Assembly: GCF_029873635.1 (NCBI RefSeq)
Contig: NC_080427.1
Location: forward strand, 70,854,848-70,918,847
Reading direction: 5' to 3'
Length of the DNA: 64,000 nucleotides
Source: Malania oleifera
Lineage: Eukaryota > Streptophyta > Magnoliopsida > Santalales > Ximeniaceae
Every line of letters starts with the position of its first letter. The stretch's first letter is position 1. The notes beneath the pieces are model-generated. The model made no database searches. It saw only the letters and a list, made by a program, of their open reading frames with translations, and was not told where the DNA came from. Positions 1-11,225 of the stretch are shown piece after piece. Both the position numbers and the translations under genes were made by a program.

Positions 1-29
1 ACAATAGTGGGACATTCAAAGAACTAGAG
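1..29 (+). other. Scrap of caulimovirid-like RNase H DNA at the window edge
   Basis: The first 29 bases match 7371-7399 with about two or three mismatches in the same orientation. At 7371 this stretch starts an RNase H-like reading frame. At base 30 the sequence switches to the inside of an LTR (equivalent to about 5861). It is therefore a junction between pararetrovirus-like DNA and a truncated LTR. Too short to say more. Confidence 0.55.
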
Positions 30-1086
30 CCAGCGATTTATCAACGATGCCTTCAATTTTTGGTTTTATCTAAATAAAATTTTATCAATAATATCATAGG
101 AGAACTAATGAACCATGGAAAACAAACGACATTGACCCACAACCCGAGTTACCAAACTTAGCCACTCATGCTTGCAATCCACAATTTTCGAGTCAAATTA
201 ATTCCACGGTGGCTCATTGCATCAATAAAACGAAAGACAACAAATTAAAACAACTAATTATTTCAATCTTGAAACATTTAAGATAACCAACTAAAAGATA
301 AGAAATTAAATTATATTTTTTTTCTTTTTTTCTTCTTCAAGATACCAAACAGGATTTTAATCAATAAAGAAAAATTACTCAAGAAAAACTTAAATCTAAT
401 ACTAACAACGAATAAGAAGAGAAAGAGAAAAAATAAATAAATATACCTTAATTATAATGTCCAAACAAGATTAAAAATCAAAACTTTAAAAAAATTTCAA
501 CCAAAAGAAAATAATAAACTTGCTCTTTTAAAGGTATGACAAAAACAACTAAAGAAAAAAAAGAAAGAAAAGAGAAATAAAAGAAAAAGGAGAAGAAGTT
601 GGCTGGAGTAGAAGCCGTGTCTGGCAGGTGGTTGCTATGAACTGTTGTAGCAGAGGAACTGTGTTCGGGTGCTGGTGATGCTGTTGTTGGGCCCTCGGGT
701 TGCTCGTGGCGTAGAGCGAACCGAAGCAGGGATGGTGCTCAACTTGTAGCAGGAGAGGAGGGCCTAGAGGTGCTGGTCGTAGCTAGTGTTGCTGTCAAAG
801 GCTACTGGTGCTTGCAGAAGGATGGTTGGGACTAAAAAATAGAGAGGGGGAGTAGAGGGATGAGAGACAAGAAAGGGAGAGAGTTGAGAGATAGGGAAAG
901 AGTAAGAGTTTGAAGGAGAGAAACAAAGGGAGAAGAGAGGGAGAGTAGAGGGTGCGCGGAGGCGCACCGAACAGGGAGGAGAAGCAAGAATAAATAGAGA
1001 AAGGGGGGAAGAAAACCCTATGCAAGGCCTAGGTGAGTGACCCGCGAGCTAACCTGACCTGGCCTGCATGGCCGAGTCACATCAAG

Positions 1087-1122
<36 letters not shown>

Positions 1123-1487
1123 CTTTTATTTTTTTTTCTCTCCGTGAACATGGCCAATTTCGACCTTCTTGGAGCCCGTTTCTCTTGAAGCTCAAAACAC
1201 AAAAGTTGTAGATAATCTTCTCATATTTCTCTAGAAATTCAATTCATCTCGATCAAAGCTCGGAGGGGAAAGTTAAATGCGAATTACGAACTACTGCCGG
1301 TTTTGGCTTCTAGGAATTTTCCTACGATAAAAAATTGCCAAAAATTCATGAATTGTTCAATAAAACATAAAAATTATAAATAGCGTACATTTTTAAAAAA
1401 TTGAGAGTAATTAGGCATTTAATTAAAAATTATAAGTCCTAATGACCGAAATAAGATGCCTAATTACGCAGTTTAAGTGCATAATCA
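30..1487 (-). repeat. 3' LTR (truncated) of the gag-only Ty3 element
   Basis: Aligns by eye along its whole length with 5861-7346, sharing the poly-pyrimidine block near 310, the purine-rich block near 590-1010, the AT microsatellite and the end reading TGATTATGCAC on the minus strand. It is about 1.46 kb against 2.05 kb for the 5' LTR; the missing piece is the LTR end next to base 30. The many small differences between copies point to an old insertion. Short open frames in both copies (764-1025, 6326-6790) are by-products of pyrimidine-rich DNA, not genes. Confidence 0.8.
1089..1120. repeat. (AT)n microsatellite
   Basis: About 16 uninterrupted AT units inside the LTR. The 5' LTR has a longer interrupted TA tract at the matching place (6914-6989). 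Confidence 0.95.
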
Positions 1488-1520
1488 CACCCACAACTAA
1501 CGTTTTGCTTGTCTCTAGCA
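1488..1520 (-). promoter_or_regulatory. Candidate polypurine tract of the gag-only Ty3 element
   Basis: On the minus strand this reads a G-rich run (GTTGTGGGTG) directly before the LTR start TGATTATG, preceded by CTAGAGACAAGCAAAA. A 'CTAGnGACnAGCAAA ... purine run - LTR' order is familiar from plant Athila/Tat-type 3' ends. The run is short and interrupted, so the plus-strand priming role is inferred from position. Confidence 0.5.
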
Positions 1521-3450
1521 AATAACGTGAATGAATTTTAGGGCAGTGCCCACAACTACGAACTCCAAAGAACAAGAAATTAATGCACATGTGACACAAC
1601 TATACCGTTTCACATACAAGAATATAACTAAATTTCACACAGGCTCATTCATATTCAATGCACACAACTCCGAGGCACGTCACTCATGCAAGTTTCATCG
1701 TTTATATGTTATTTAAGAACAGTATACTCACATGAAGTTAACCAGCGAAACAATTCAGAGTTAATGCGGTCATATAAATTTGAGTATAAACAGGTAAACT
1801 CTTGAGGTGTGTGTGATGTGTGTGACTCAGTACACCTAGGATACCAGTGGATACCTATAGAATGATTGCTTTGACTCAACTTAACTGGTATACCCTTAAG
1901 AACACTCAAAAGGAATAAGTTCACTCATCATATGTGAGGAGGAGTGTCACAGTCAAACATCCCTATTGAAAGGAACAACCGCTAAGTATATGGAGTGGAC
2001 TATTCTGAGAAGGATCGAGCCTATCTATGAGGTATCAGGTCCTTCACCCATGCATCTTCTCACCTACTCGCCATATCCTACCGAGACCACCCTAGATCAA
2101 CTTATTCACAAAATTGTCATGAATACATCTGAGGCATTAACTGTTTGAAGAATCTTCGTACATACAGAACATGTGTCTTGTCCTTGACTTTTTGTGGTAT
2201 TTCTGTGGAGCAAGCATTAGCATTTCATTTCATGTGCATTTCTATTTCTTATTCTTTCTTCTGCCCATTCTTCATTTTCTGTCTTTTCTTGATCAATTAA
2301 GACATTCATTACACTTCTTTTGTTATCTTCATACCATCAATGGGAATTAAGCTCGAATAGTGGTCCATGAACTAAGTCTATTTCTAGAGTTGGCTTAGCC
2401 TTTACATCTTGAGTAGGCTACAAGACCTAGGTTTCTATCTCCCCACTAAATGTCACCTCTAGGCTAGCAAATCAAAAATAGAGACTAGTATACAAAAAAT
2501 CATCCAAAAGAAAGGAGAATTTGAGTCTTATGAACTCTAATTTGATGTTAACACTCAAAAGGACGATGAATAGCTCAAGGATATCTCATAAGGTGTCATA
2601 GTCGCCACGGTGTTCTATCAGTGCTCACAAGAAACCCTAAGTGCAATGAATCACGTGAATGTGTTTATTCAGCCTCGTGAGATGTCGTGTAAATACAACA
2701 AATTATATAACCAGATTAACATGAGTGTACTACCAATCAATTTTTCATGGAGTTGCAAAATCATATAAAGAGAACTACGCATGAATGACTCAAGTGTATA
2801 ATTCGTAAGTTATATGCAAGTATATAAAGGGTATGAGTCAGTGTAATTCCTTACTACTTCTTTTTTTCTTTTTAAAAATTTTTTTTTGGCATGTAAAGTT
2901 CACAAATGAGGAATTTTGCATGTTTTGAGCTCCACAATAGTTGCAAATATCACATTAAAACTCTTTCACATAGCAACACACAATATCACATGCAAATGCT
3001 CTCCCCCCCCCCCCCAACTAAAATGCATCATTGTCCTCAATGTGAAAGCATAAAGGGGATGGAAAAGATGATAATGAGGGAAGTAAGAAGCGTACTTGGG
3101 TGGAGAAGTAAGGGTAAGAAAAACTGAAACTAAAGGAAAATGTACCTATCAATAAACTAAAAATAAGACAGAATGAAACAAAATGAAAACAAAAGAAAGA
3201 AAAACATCACAGTGTGTCTGGAGGAGGCTCGGGAGGAATTTTGTCTGGTGGGTGCAAATTTATAAATTGAACTAGTGAGTCTCCAAATTAGAGTTACCAC
3301 AATGGGTTTTTTTTGTTTTCTATGCAAAAGTGATCTTTGAATAAATCAATACTTTCTACAATATCAGACAACACATTTTCAAATTGTCTTTCTTGTTTTA
3401 ACAAGAAAGGATCCTTATCTAGTATAGTTTATAGGAAATATACTTCTCTA
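1521..3450 (-). other. 3' non-coding region of the gag-only element
   Basis: About 1.9 kb between the end of gag and the 3' LTR. No frame shows a retroviral domain. It contains a 13-base C run at 3003-3015 (G run on the element's strand), preceded on that strand by CATTGAGGACAATGATGCAT, and another T-rich stretch near 2860-2890. In autonomous relatives this interval would hold pol; here there is only unalignable AT-rich sequence. Confidence 0.6.
3003..3015 (-). promoter_or_regulatory. Internal G13 tract, second polypurine-like site
   Basis: An uninterrupted run of 13 G on the minus strand, continuing into GAGAG. It is preceded by TTTTAGTT and the phrase CATTGAGGACAATG, which I know from the 3' regions of plant Athila/Tat elements just ahead of a purine tract. 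It lies about 1.5 kb before the 3' LTR, so it could be an extra priming site or the relic of an earlier LTR border. Confidence 0.4.
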
Positions 3451-3461
3451 AGAACTGCTCT

Positions 3462-5122
3462 TTAAGGAAAAGTTTTCAAAACAGTTACCTTTGGTTCTTT
3501 AGAAGCATCAACATTAAAATTTGTACTTGGTTCCTTGAAGGTTAAACTTTTACCATTCTGCTCAACTTCTTCATCTGGTGCGCCAGTCACCTTACCACTA
3601 CTGAGATTTGCTTTGGCATTGCAATCATTAATGTTTGCTTCAATAGAGGATGATGGTTCCATGATTGCAATCTACGCTTAAGTATCTGGCTGGGCTTGAA
3701 ATTGGGATTCATCTATCTCCAAAGCATTCAATAATGTGTTCAGCCTAGTCAAATCAGTGCCTATCTCATTGATGGCTTGAGAAGTTTGAGAGTTGATCAC
3801 ATTTTGGCTTGCCATGAACTGTTGCAAGCTAACAGTTAGCTGCTGTATGGGATCTTCCATTTCCCTTCTCTGTATTGGAGGAGGTTGATTTGCAAAGTAA
3901 GAGAGTCCCGAGCCTTGGCCAGCTGCTGTATAAGGAATGTATTGATTTTCTCCCTACGGAGATGACCCGAGTTGGTCATTTTTCTAGCTGAAATTTGGAT
4001 GACTTCTCTAACCTGCATTGTAAGTATCAAAATAAGGTTCAGAAGAAATCTCAGAAACCATATACACCGGGTTAGATTGATCAAGAAAAACTTCCTTAAA
4101 AGTAGGAATAATTGGATATGCATCAGTCACATGCACTGGATCCTCACATATGGTGCATTTTTTAAAAGATAATCATAAAACATACATTTCATTTACCTTC
4201 TTAAGCTTAATAGAATCTAACCTTTTGGGCATCAATGCAAGCTTAGCATTCAAATCGTCAACTTCTTTCAATTAATACTTACCACCACCACTAATACATT
4301 TTTTTCTTTTCAGATCTATCATACACATAAGAGACATCCCAATATTAGGTGTTTTCAGCCAAATAATCAAAATAGTCAAAAGCTTCTTCGAGCTTTTTAT
4401 TGAAAAACTCACCATTGCACATTGTTTCTAAAAATTGCCTTATCTTTGGTTGCAACCCCTCGTAGAAAAAACTGATGACCCTCTAATTCTCATACCCATG
4501 GTGAGGACATGCATTTAAGAGGTCTTTGAAACGTTCCCAATACTGATAAAATGTTTCCACATCCTTTTGGCAAAAATTAATGATTTTCCTTTTCAAAGCA
4601 TCAGTTCTTTGCATGGGAAAAAATTTCTTTAAAAACTCAGTTTGCATTTCATGCCAAGTCCCAATGGATCTTCGTCTTAAGGAATTCAACCAAGTTTTTG
4701 CCTTGTCTTTTAAAGAAAATGGAAACAATTTCAATCTTATGACCTCCTCAGTGCACGTTCTATCTATGAATGTAGAACACACTTCTTCAAACTTTTTAAT
4801 ATGCAAATATGGGTTTTTCATATTCAATGCCATGAAAATGAGGTAACAATGGAATCATCCCAGGTTTAAAATTAAAAGCATTTGCATTCAAAGGTAGAAT
4901 AATGTAGGATTGGGTGCTGGTCCTAACAGGTTGCAAATATTCTCTAAGGGTCCTATTAGGGTTCTTCCTATCATGAGGTTCATTCTCAGCCATGATGATA
5001 TGTGTGTTAGATGATGATTCAAGTGATTCAAGCGATTCACGTGAAATAGATTCACTCGATGATGAGATGGATGAGTTTGTCCTAACCAGTCTAAATGTTT
5101 TATCTCTAGCCCAACCAGGCAT
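3462..5122 (-). pseudogene. gag: Degenerate Ty3 gag (Retrotrans_gag)
   Basis: Structural capsid polyprotein of a Ty3 element, read 5122 to 3462. The likely start is Met at 4993 (MAENEPHDRK), after a Ser-rich leader frame. The N-terminal frame ends near 4796. A frameshift then leads into the capsid core (4833-4483) with the family phrases PYLHIKKFEEVC, LKLFPFSLKDKAKTWLNSL and CPHHGYEN. A stop at 4480 follows, and coding continues in frame with FFYEGLQPKIRQF. Near 4150-4100 lies a nucleic-acid knuckle CTICEDPVHVTDAY whose last cysteine is Tyr. Two open C-terminal pieces follow (3860-3678 and 3662-3462). At least one frameshift and several stops make it inactive. Nothing of pol follows it. Confidence 0.8.
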
Positions 5123-5266
5123 ACAAACTAAATAAAATGCAATAAAATAAAAATAAAAGCAAACAAGTCAAAGGAGAGGAAGTAGATATCACCCAGGCTA
5201 TAAAGATGCTCACAGCTCTATAAACACCCTCTTTGAAATCTAAGAAACACTTTGATGACACCAATT

Positions 5267-5286
5267 GGTCCCTAGCAACGGTGCCA
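5267..5286 (-). promoter_or_regulatory. Primer-binding site, Asp-tRNA type
   Basis: On the minus strand TGGCACCGTTGCTAGGGACC lies six bases after the LTR end (...GAGTCA, then AGTTTT). It matches the complement of the plant Asp-tRNA 3' end (TGGCGCCGTTGCCGGGGA) apart from three changes. Asp-tRNA priming is typical of Athila/Tat-related Ty3 elements. Confidence 0.8.
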
Positions 5287-5292
5287 AAAACT

Positions 5293-6914
5293 TGACTCGT
5301 TGTTGTGCTTTCAATTGCAGAAGTGTAAAGTTGTATCAAGGATGAGTCCAGGATCGTATTCCACAGGAACCACAGCATTTCAAAGTATTTGTGAAAGTTT
5401 AGTGAAATCCTGTTGCTGTAAAATGTGGTTTGAAAATATTTTTGCTCTTTTATGATTTTAAAAATAGTAAACAAAATGGGAGGTATTTGAGAAAAGTGTT
5501 AAAATGTGATTGAACTTTTATCGAATTTCCAAAAAATATATAAACCTACTAACGCAACGAAACTAAACAGATTAACTGAAATAATTTACCAAACACTCGG
5601 GTTATAAGTTCAACATCTGTTTGCTTCCATCGTTTACTAATTCCCTAGGCCTTACTCCTCTTCTTGTTAATCCAATCAAGACATTAATAAGATGAAATTT
5701 TAATACTAAAGCTCAAGTAAATTTGCCACATCCGAACGGAAGAAAATAAAAACTCTCATTAAGCATCAACCGAATTTCATGTAAAAATTAGTTGATTAAA
5801 ATCCTAGATTAAATCAAGGTTTTGATGTGCCTAACGTCAACAACAAAATAAGAAATAAAAGCCAACGATTTATCAACGAGGCCTTCAATTTTTGGTTTTA
5901 TCCAAATAAAAAGTTTATCAATAATATCATAGGAGAACTAATGAACCATGGAAAACAAAGGACATTGCCCCACAACCTGAGTTACCAAACTTAACCACTC
6001 ATGCTTGCAATCCACAATTTTCTAGTCAAATTAATTCTAGGGTGGCTCATTGCATCAATAAAACAAAAGACAAAAAATTAAAACAACAAATTATTTCAAT
6101 CTTGAAGCATTTAAGATAACCAACTGAAAGATAAGAAAATAAATTAACCTTTTTTTTTCTTTTTTTTTTCTTCAAGAAGCCAAACCGGATTTTAATCAAT
6201 AAAGAAAAATTACTCAAGAAAAATTTAAAGTTAATACTAACAACAAATAAGAAGAGAAAGAGAAAAATAATAATAAATATACCTTAATTATAATATCCAA
6301 ACAAGATTAAAAATAAAAAATTTAACTAAATTTCAACCAAAATAAAATAATAAACTTGCAACTCTTTAACAACTAAATAAAAAAATAAAGAAAAGAGAAA
6401 TAAAAAGAAAAGGAGAAGAAGTTGGTTGGAGCAGAAGCCGTGTTTGACAGGTGATTGGTGTGAACTGTTGTAGCAGAGGAGTTGTGTTCGGGAGCTGGTG
6501 ATGCTGTTGCTGGGCTCTTGGGTTGTTCGTGGCCTAGAGCGAATTGAAGCAAGGATGGTGCTCGGCTTATAGCAGCATAGGAGGGTCCGGAGGTGCTGGC
6601 TGTAGCTGGTGTTGCTACCGGAGGCTACTGGTGCTTGCAGAAGGCTGGCTGGAACTAAAGAACAGAGAGGGGGAGTAAAGGGAAAAGAGACAAGAAAGGG
6701 AAAGAGTTGAGAGGCAGGGAAGGAATAAGAGTTTGAGGGAGAGAAACAATGGGAGAACAGAGGGAGAGCAGAGGGTGCACGGAGGCGCACCGAATAGGAA
6801 GGAAAAGGAAAATTAAATAGAGAGAGGGGGGAAGAAAACCATATGCAAGGCCCAGGTGAGTGGCCCGTGAGTTAACCTAACCCGGCCTGCATGGTCAGGT
6901 CATATCAAGTAATG

Positions 6915-6961
<47 letters not shown>

Positions 6962-7346
6962 TTTTCTATATATATATATATATATATATTCTTTTTTCTC
7001 TCTGCGAACATGGCCAATTTCGACCTTCTTGGAGCTCTTTTCTCCCAAAGCTCAAAATAAGTAAGTTGTATATAATCTTCTCATTTTTCTTCATAAATTT
7101 GAATGGTCTCGATTGGAGCTCGTACGGGAAATTTATGCACGAATTACAAACTGGTGCCGATTTTGGCTCCCGAGAATTTTCCTACGATAAAAAATTTCTA
7201 AAAATTCATAGTTTGTTCAATAAAACTCAGAAATTATAAATAGGGTACTTTGTTAAAATATTGAGAGTAATTAGGTATTTAATTAAAAATATAAGTCCTA
7301 GTGACCAGATTAATATGCGTAATTACGTAGTTTAAGCGCGTAATCA
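5293..7346 (-). repeat. 5' LTR of the gag-only Ty3 element
   Basis: 2,054 bp, starting TGATTACGCG at 7346 and ending TCA at 5293 on the minus strand, directly ahead of the primer site. The part 5861-7346 is repeated at 30-1487. It holds a purine-rich block (6640-6830) and a TA microsatellite (6914-6989). It abuts a decayed RNase H-like frame at 7347, so the element appears to have inserted into, or been joined to, pararetrovirus-like DNA. Confidence 0.8.
6914..6989. repeat. (TA)n microsatellite, interrupted
   Basis: Two TA runs split by a short TTTTTC stretch, longer than the matching run at 1089-1120 in the other LTR. This shows slippage after the LTRs separated. Confidence 0.95.
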
Positions 7347-8520
7347 ATGGGACTAGAAATATCTGGAGATACAATAGTGGGGCATTCAAAGAATTAGAAT
7401 CACATTATCACTCCACCTTGAAAGAGATATTGGCAGTAAAGAGAGGGATTGAAAAGTTTGAATTCCATCTAATTGGACATACTTTTCTAATTGAAATGGA
7501 TATGTCATCCTTTCCAAAGATGATCTAATTCAAGCAGAAGATCCTCCTGTAGGGACAACTCCTTAGATGAACAAACTGGTTCTCACAGTATAAATTTGAA
7601 GTTAAGCACATCAGAGGAAGGCACAATATCCTTAGTGACTTCCTCTCAAGACGAACATATCATCCTCAACCCTTCTCCTTCATGGTATCCTTATCTTCTT
7701 TGTCTCTTTCAAAACTAGTCCAATCCCTCCCATGTGGAATCTAGGATAACATCCTTAATCACATCATTGATAAAGGTAATCATAAAATGATCCAAGGTCT
7801 CCAGTCCCTTCTCCTCTCAAAATATGGTTTAGTCGATGCACCGATAAAGAACCTAGACTGGCACCATTTTTCCCCATTCATCAATGGTCTGTGGGTCCCC
7901 ACACTTTCTTATCTAACCTTCCTTAAAGCAGCTTTCCTCCTTCTTTGGTACCTTGCAAGGGCCTACCAACTTAGTCTGATCCATCACAAACCCTAGACCT
8001 ATGCCTTCTTAATAGACAAGAGATAAAGACATTGCCAATAAAATTTCTTTAAGGACTAGCTCTTGTTCTCCAAAAACAAAAGCACAATGGGTTGAGCAGT
8101 TAGATTTCATTACAGGGTCTCCATATTTATTGGTCATTTTCCATCTCAAAGGAGAGATCCAGATCCAAGACGGGAATAGACATGTTAATATCTCTCCCAT
8201 CTATGAAAGAAAAAGGAGCTACAAAGAAAATCCGATCCACATCTTTCAACACATAAACGGATTGATATAAGAAAAAGCTTATGCCACATAAATCAAGTTG
8301 ACCCAAACAGATTATCACAAGATTTATTCAATCCAGTACATTTTCAGGATGATGGAAGAACCAAAAGCTCTCATTATGCAGTACTGTTCCCAAATTTCTA
8401 TGATACCTACGTGATGAATAGGTTGACACTTTATTATATGGAATAAATAGAAAGTAATGGGATAATTGAAGATTTGGAGATAATGGTAGTCTACCCAGCT
8501 CAAGAAGAAAAGGATTAATG
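7347..8520 (+). pseudogene. Decayed caulimovirid-like RNase H and downstream region
   Basis: The plus frame from about 7350 reads an RNase H-like stretch (NSGAFKELESHY, then KEILAVKRGIEKF and IEMDMSSFPKM), then a connection segment ending HNILSDFLSRR near 7650. Stops fall near 7526-7570. An uninterrupted piece with WHHFSPFINGLWVP follows to 7996, and a further coding-like frame runs from 8091 to about 8400 (VEQLDFITGSPYLLVIFHLK) with scattered stops. Word use resembles RNase H ends of plant endogenous pararetroviruses more than the chromoviruses of this window, but I cannot exclude a divergent Ty3 element. No RT, movement protein or coat gene is present. It is flanked by the Ty3 LTR on the left and truncated copia A on the right. 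Confidence 0.5.
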
Positions 8521-8524
8521 AGCG

Positions 8525-10390
8525 AGAATGGACTTTTCACATCCATATGGTAGAGTTTGAAGTTCTTGTGGGATGCATAGGCTAGTAGCATTCAAATTGC
8601 TTCCATTCTTGCTACAGGAGCAAAGGTCTCATCATAATCGATACTTTTTTCTTGATTATAACCTTAAGCTACTAATCTATCCTTGTTACAGACTACAATT
8701 TCATTTTCATCCTTTTTATTCCTATAGACTCATTTAGTGCCAATTACTGAATGATCAGTGGGTCTAGGAACTAACTTCCAATCTTTATTTCTTTCAAATT
8801 GATTAAATCCCTATTGCACAGCTGCTATCCATGAATCATCATATAGCTGCTATCCATGAGTCATCATTAATTACTTCATTTATCTTCTTAGGTTCCTTTT
8901 GAGATAGGAATGCACAATGATTACATAGATTCTTTAATCAGGATCTAGTGGACACCCCTCGTGACAATTCACCCATGATTTGGTCCTTAGGGTGATTCTT
9001 TATGAATTTCCATTCCTTAGACAATTCAGATTGTTCTAAAGAGTCATCATTAGATGGTAAATTAGTTTCGTTGCAGTCATCCTTGATTTCATGAATTGCT
9101 AGCTCTTTTAAACTTTTTCTAATTTCTAAATCATCAACATCAGTAGGTTTAGAAGAAAATGGATTAGTTTCATCAAATGCAACATGAATGCATTCTATGA
9201 TAGAAAGAGTTATTTTATAAAATCCATTAGTATCAAATTTTCCTAGGTCCCCTTTATCATTTAAGACAAAACACTTACATCCAAATACATGAAAGTATGA
9301 AATGTTTGTTCTTTTACCCTTCCAATGTTTGTATGTGGTTTTATCTAGGCTAGTCCTCATGGATAGTTTGTTCATCACATAATAAACGGTGTTTATCGCT
9401 TTAGCTTAAAAATATTTAGGTAGGTTATGCTCATTTAACATGGTCCTAGCCATTTCCTAAAGTGATCTAATTTTCCTTTCAACAACTCAATTTTTTTGAG
9501 GTGTATATGGTGTTGAAAAGTTATGAGAAATTCCATGTTCATCACAAAAGTTTTCAACATCTCTATTTTTTAATTCTCCACCTTTATCACTCCTAATGTG
9601 TAGAACACCATACCCTTTTTCATTTTGAAGCTTCTTACATAGGTTGGTTAACATTTTACGTACTTCATCCTTCGAGGATAAGAATAATACCCAGTCAGAC
9701 GTGGAGTAGTCGTAAACAATGACAAAAGTGTAGTGCTTTCCTCCTAGGCTTTGTATTTTAGTGGGGTCGAACAAGTCTAGGTGAATTAGTTCTAGTGGCC
9801 TTTCAATGGAGATATGTTGCTTCTTCTTAAAGCTAGTCTTGGTTTACTTCCCAAGTTGGCAAGCATCACAAACCTTCTCTTTTATGAACTTTGTGCTAGG
9901 TAAACTCTTGACTACGTTCTTTTTAGCTAACTTGGATAGCAGGTCCAAACTAGTGTTTCCTAGTCTCCTATGCCATGGCCAACTAGTTTCATTTGAGGTT
10001 GTGAAGCATTTAACCTCTTGAGATACCAGGTTTTCAAAATTTACACAATATACATTTTCAACCCTGTTTGCAATAAACAAGATTTCATGCTTTTTAGTAT
10101 GTTCGACTATGCATTTGTCTTTCTTAAATGTTATGTCAAAGCCCTTATCACTTAGTTGACTAATGCTAAGTAGATTATGCTTTGATTATTCAACCAATAA
10201 AACATTGTCAATTATCAAAGAGGGTTCCTTACCAACTTTGTCGATGCCAATAATTCCACCTTTAGCATTATTTCTAAAAGTGACATGTCCACCATCCTTT
10301 AGTGTCAACGAGAGGAACTTGGACTTATCTCTGGTCATATGACTTGAGCACCCACTATCCGAGTACCACTTGTCTTTTGATGGAGTGGAC
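8525..10390 (-). pseudogene. pol: Copia pol fragment: protease, integrase, start of RT (element A)
   Basis: The aspartic protease reads DSGCSSHMTRDKSKF near 10365-10322. The GAG-pre-integrase zinc region has WHRRLGN with the second His replaced, then CDACQLGK. The integrase core (9774-9487) keeps the motif SDKGGE and the phrase YTPQKN just before the catalytic Glu region. The integrase C-terminal part (9378-8938) has HVFGCKCFVLND. Decayed RT follows, with a last clear phrase MLLAYASHKNFKLYHMDVKS near 8590-8530. Stops and frameshifts separate the blocks (near 9840, 9480, 9380 and 8930). A ~25-bp tandem duplication at 8821-8867 lies in the region between integrase and RT. Same family as element I, clearly older. 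Confidence 0.85.
8821..8867. repeat. 25-bp tandem duplication inside copia A
   Basis: GCTGCTATCCATGAATCATC at 8821 recurs at 8846 with one difference. It shifts the frame between integrase and RT and is probably a slip event after the element died. Confidence 0.85.
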
Positions 10391-10415
10391 CTAAAACATA
10401 CCTACAAAAAAGGAT

Positions 10416-10798
10416 TTAAGATGTTACTTTTGGTACCCAAATCTTCTTAGGTCCTCTTGGATTTGTTCTAGTTGTATTTTTGGCTCTCCACACCTTTTTG
10501 GTTTTAACATTTTTTCTCTTAAACGGACATTCAAATTTTATGTGTCCCTTTTCTTTACATAAGAAGCATGTGGTGTGTTCATATGCATTAGTAAAGGATG
10601 CGCTAGCATAGTATTTAGAAACTTTCACAAAGTACCCCATGTAGATGTTCTTTTTCTTTTTGTTTTCAACTCCATTGAATCCTATGCCTTCCTTATCCAA
10701 AGACATTCTTTGCAATCCAACTATTACGAGTTCTTTTTTCCTCTAGTAAAATTGTAAATAATTTTAGATTGATCCTCAATTTTACTTTCAAGAATAAG
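10416..10798 (-). pseudogene. gag: Copia gag C-terminal fragment (element A)
   Basis: Begins with a coiled-coil tail (KIEDQSKIIYNF), then GIGFNGVENKKKK and a CCHC knuckle CFLCKEKGHIKFEC, and ends KKIWVPKV. This matches the last ~120 residues of the gag in element I, including the second knuckle. The upstream gag is cut off by the LTR starting at 10799. A stop lies near 10750. Confidence 0.8.
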
Positions 10799-11225
10799 TG
10801 ACAGTTATGGTGTAATCCCAAGAAGGGAAGCGGGGTGAATTGCGTATTTAAAAAATTTAGGTCTTTTAACCCCTAATTTTAAGCACAACTAGTATTATGC
10901 AACGTGGGTCTCTCTAAGCTATCAACAATAGCACAAATATTTAAGCATGTATGTAAAACAATCTAGACAATAAATAATTAAACAAACATGTGCGTAAATT
11001 AAATAGAGTAGGGGAGAGAAAACACAAACAGAATATTTTTATGAGGTTTGGCAAACTTTGCCTATGTCCTTGCCTCAAGCCCATCCGTTTGAGGATTCTA
11101 CTAGCCTGCTTACTTAACTAGGTGGAGTAGAAACATTTTACAGCTCCTTAGAGGGTGGAGTCCCTCTAGCTCACTTAACCAGGAAGAGCCAAACCGTTAC
11201 ACACCTTACAGGATGATGCCCTCCT
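10799..11225 (-). repeat. Copia LTR fragment C (U5 end), minus strand
   Basis: Read on the minus strand it ends GGGATTACACC...CTGTCA at 10799, matching the 3' end of LTRs B and J. It includes the conserved U5 block (about 11037-11090, minus). The sequence beyond the CA end is copia A gag, not a primer site, so this is a solo LTR or a 3' LTR inserted into A. It is cut at 11225 by the start of element B. LTR piece E (15051-15862) has the same orientation and the complementary U3/R half, so C and E may be one LTR split by B. Confidence 0.65.

Larger units (their letters stand above)
30..7346 (-). mobile_element. Ty3/gypsy gag-only LTR element (TR-GAG type), minus strand
   Basis: Read on the minus strand the order is 5' LTR (7346 to 5293), an Asp-tRNA-type primer-binding site (5286-5267), a degenerate gag (5122 to 3462), about 2 kb without coding sequence, a purine-rich stretch (about 1500-1488) and a 3' LTR (1487 to 30). 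I see no protease, reverse transcriptase, RNase H or integrase anywhere inside. Long LTRs, an Asp primer and gag alone fit non-autonomous TR-GAG elements related to the Athila/Tat side of plant Ty3. The 3' LTR is truncated at base 30 and lacks the part equivalent to 5293-5860, so the left target duplication is lost. The right flank is 7347 onward. Confidence 0.8.
8525..10798 (-). mobile_element. Copia element A, truncated at both ends, minus strand
   Basis: Minus-strand order is gag C-terminus (10798-10416), protease (near 10373-10322), GAG-pre-integrase (10080-9844), integrase (9774-8938) and the start of reverse transcriptase (8760-8525). The RT stops just after the phrase MDVKS, at a junction with the caulimovirid-like DNA. 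The N-terminal half of gag is missing because a minus-strand LTR (C) begins at 10799. Neither of its own LTRs is recognisable. Confidence 0.85.

Noticed and set aside
764..1025. Open frames in the purine-rich part of the Ty3 LTR (also 6326-6790)
   Set aside because: They are the pyrimidine strand of low-complexity LTR sequence, differ between the LTR copies and show no domain.
6916..7239. 107-codon frame rich in Tyr/Ile
   Set aside because: Its first third is the translated TA microsatellite; the rest is LTR.
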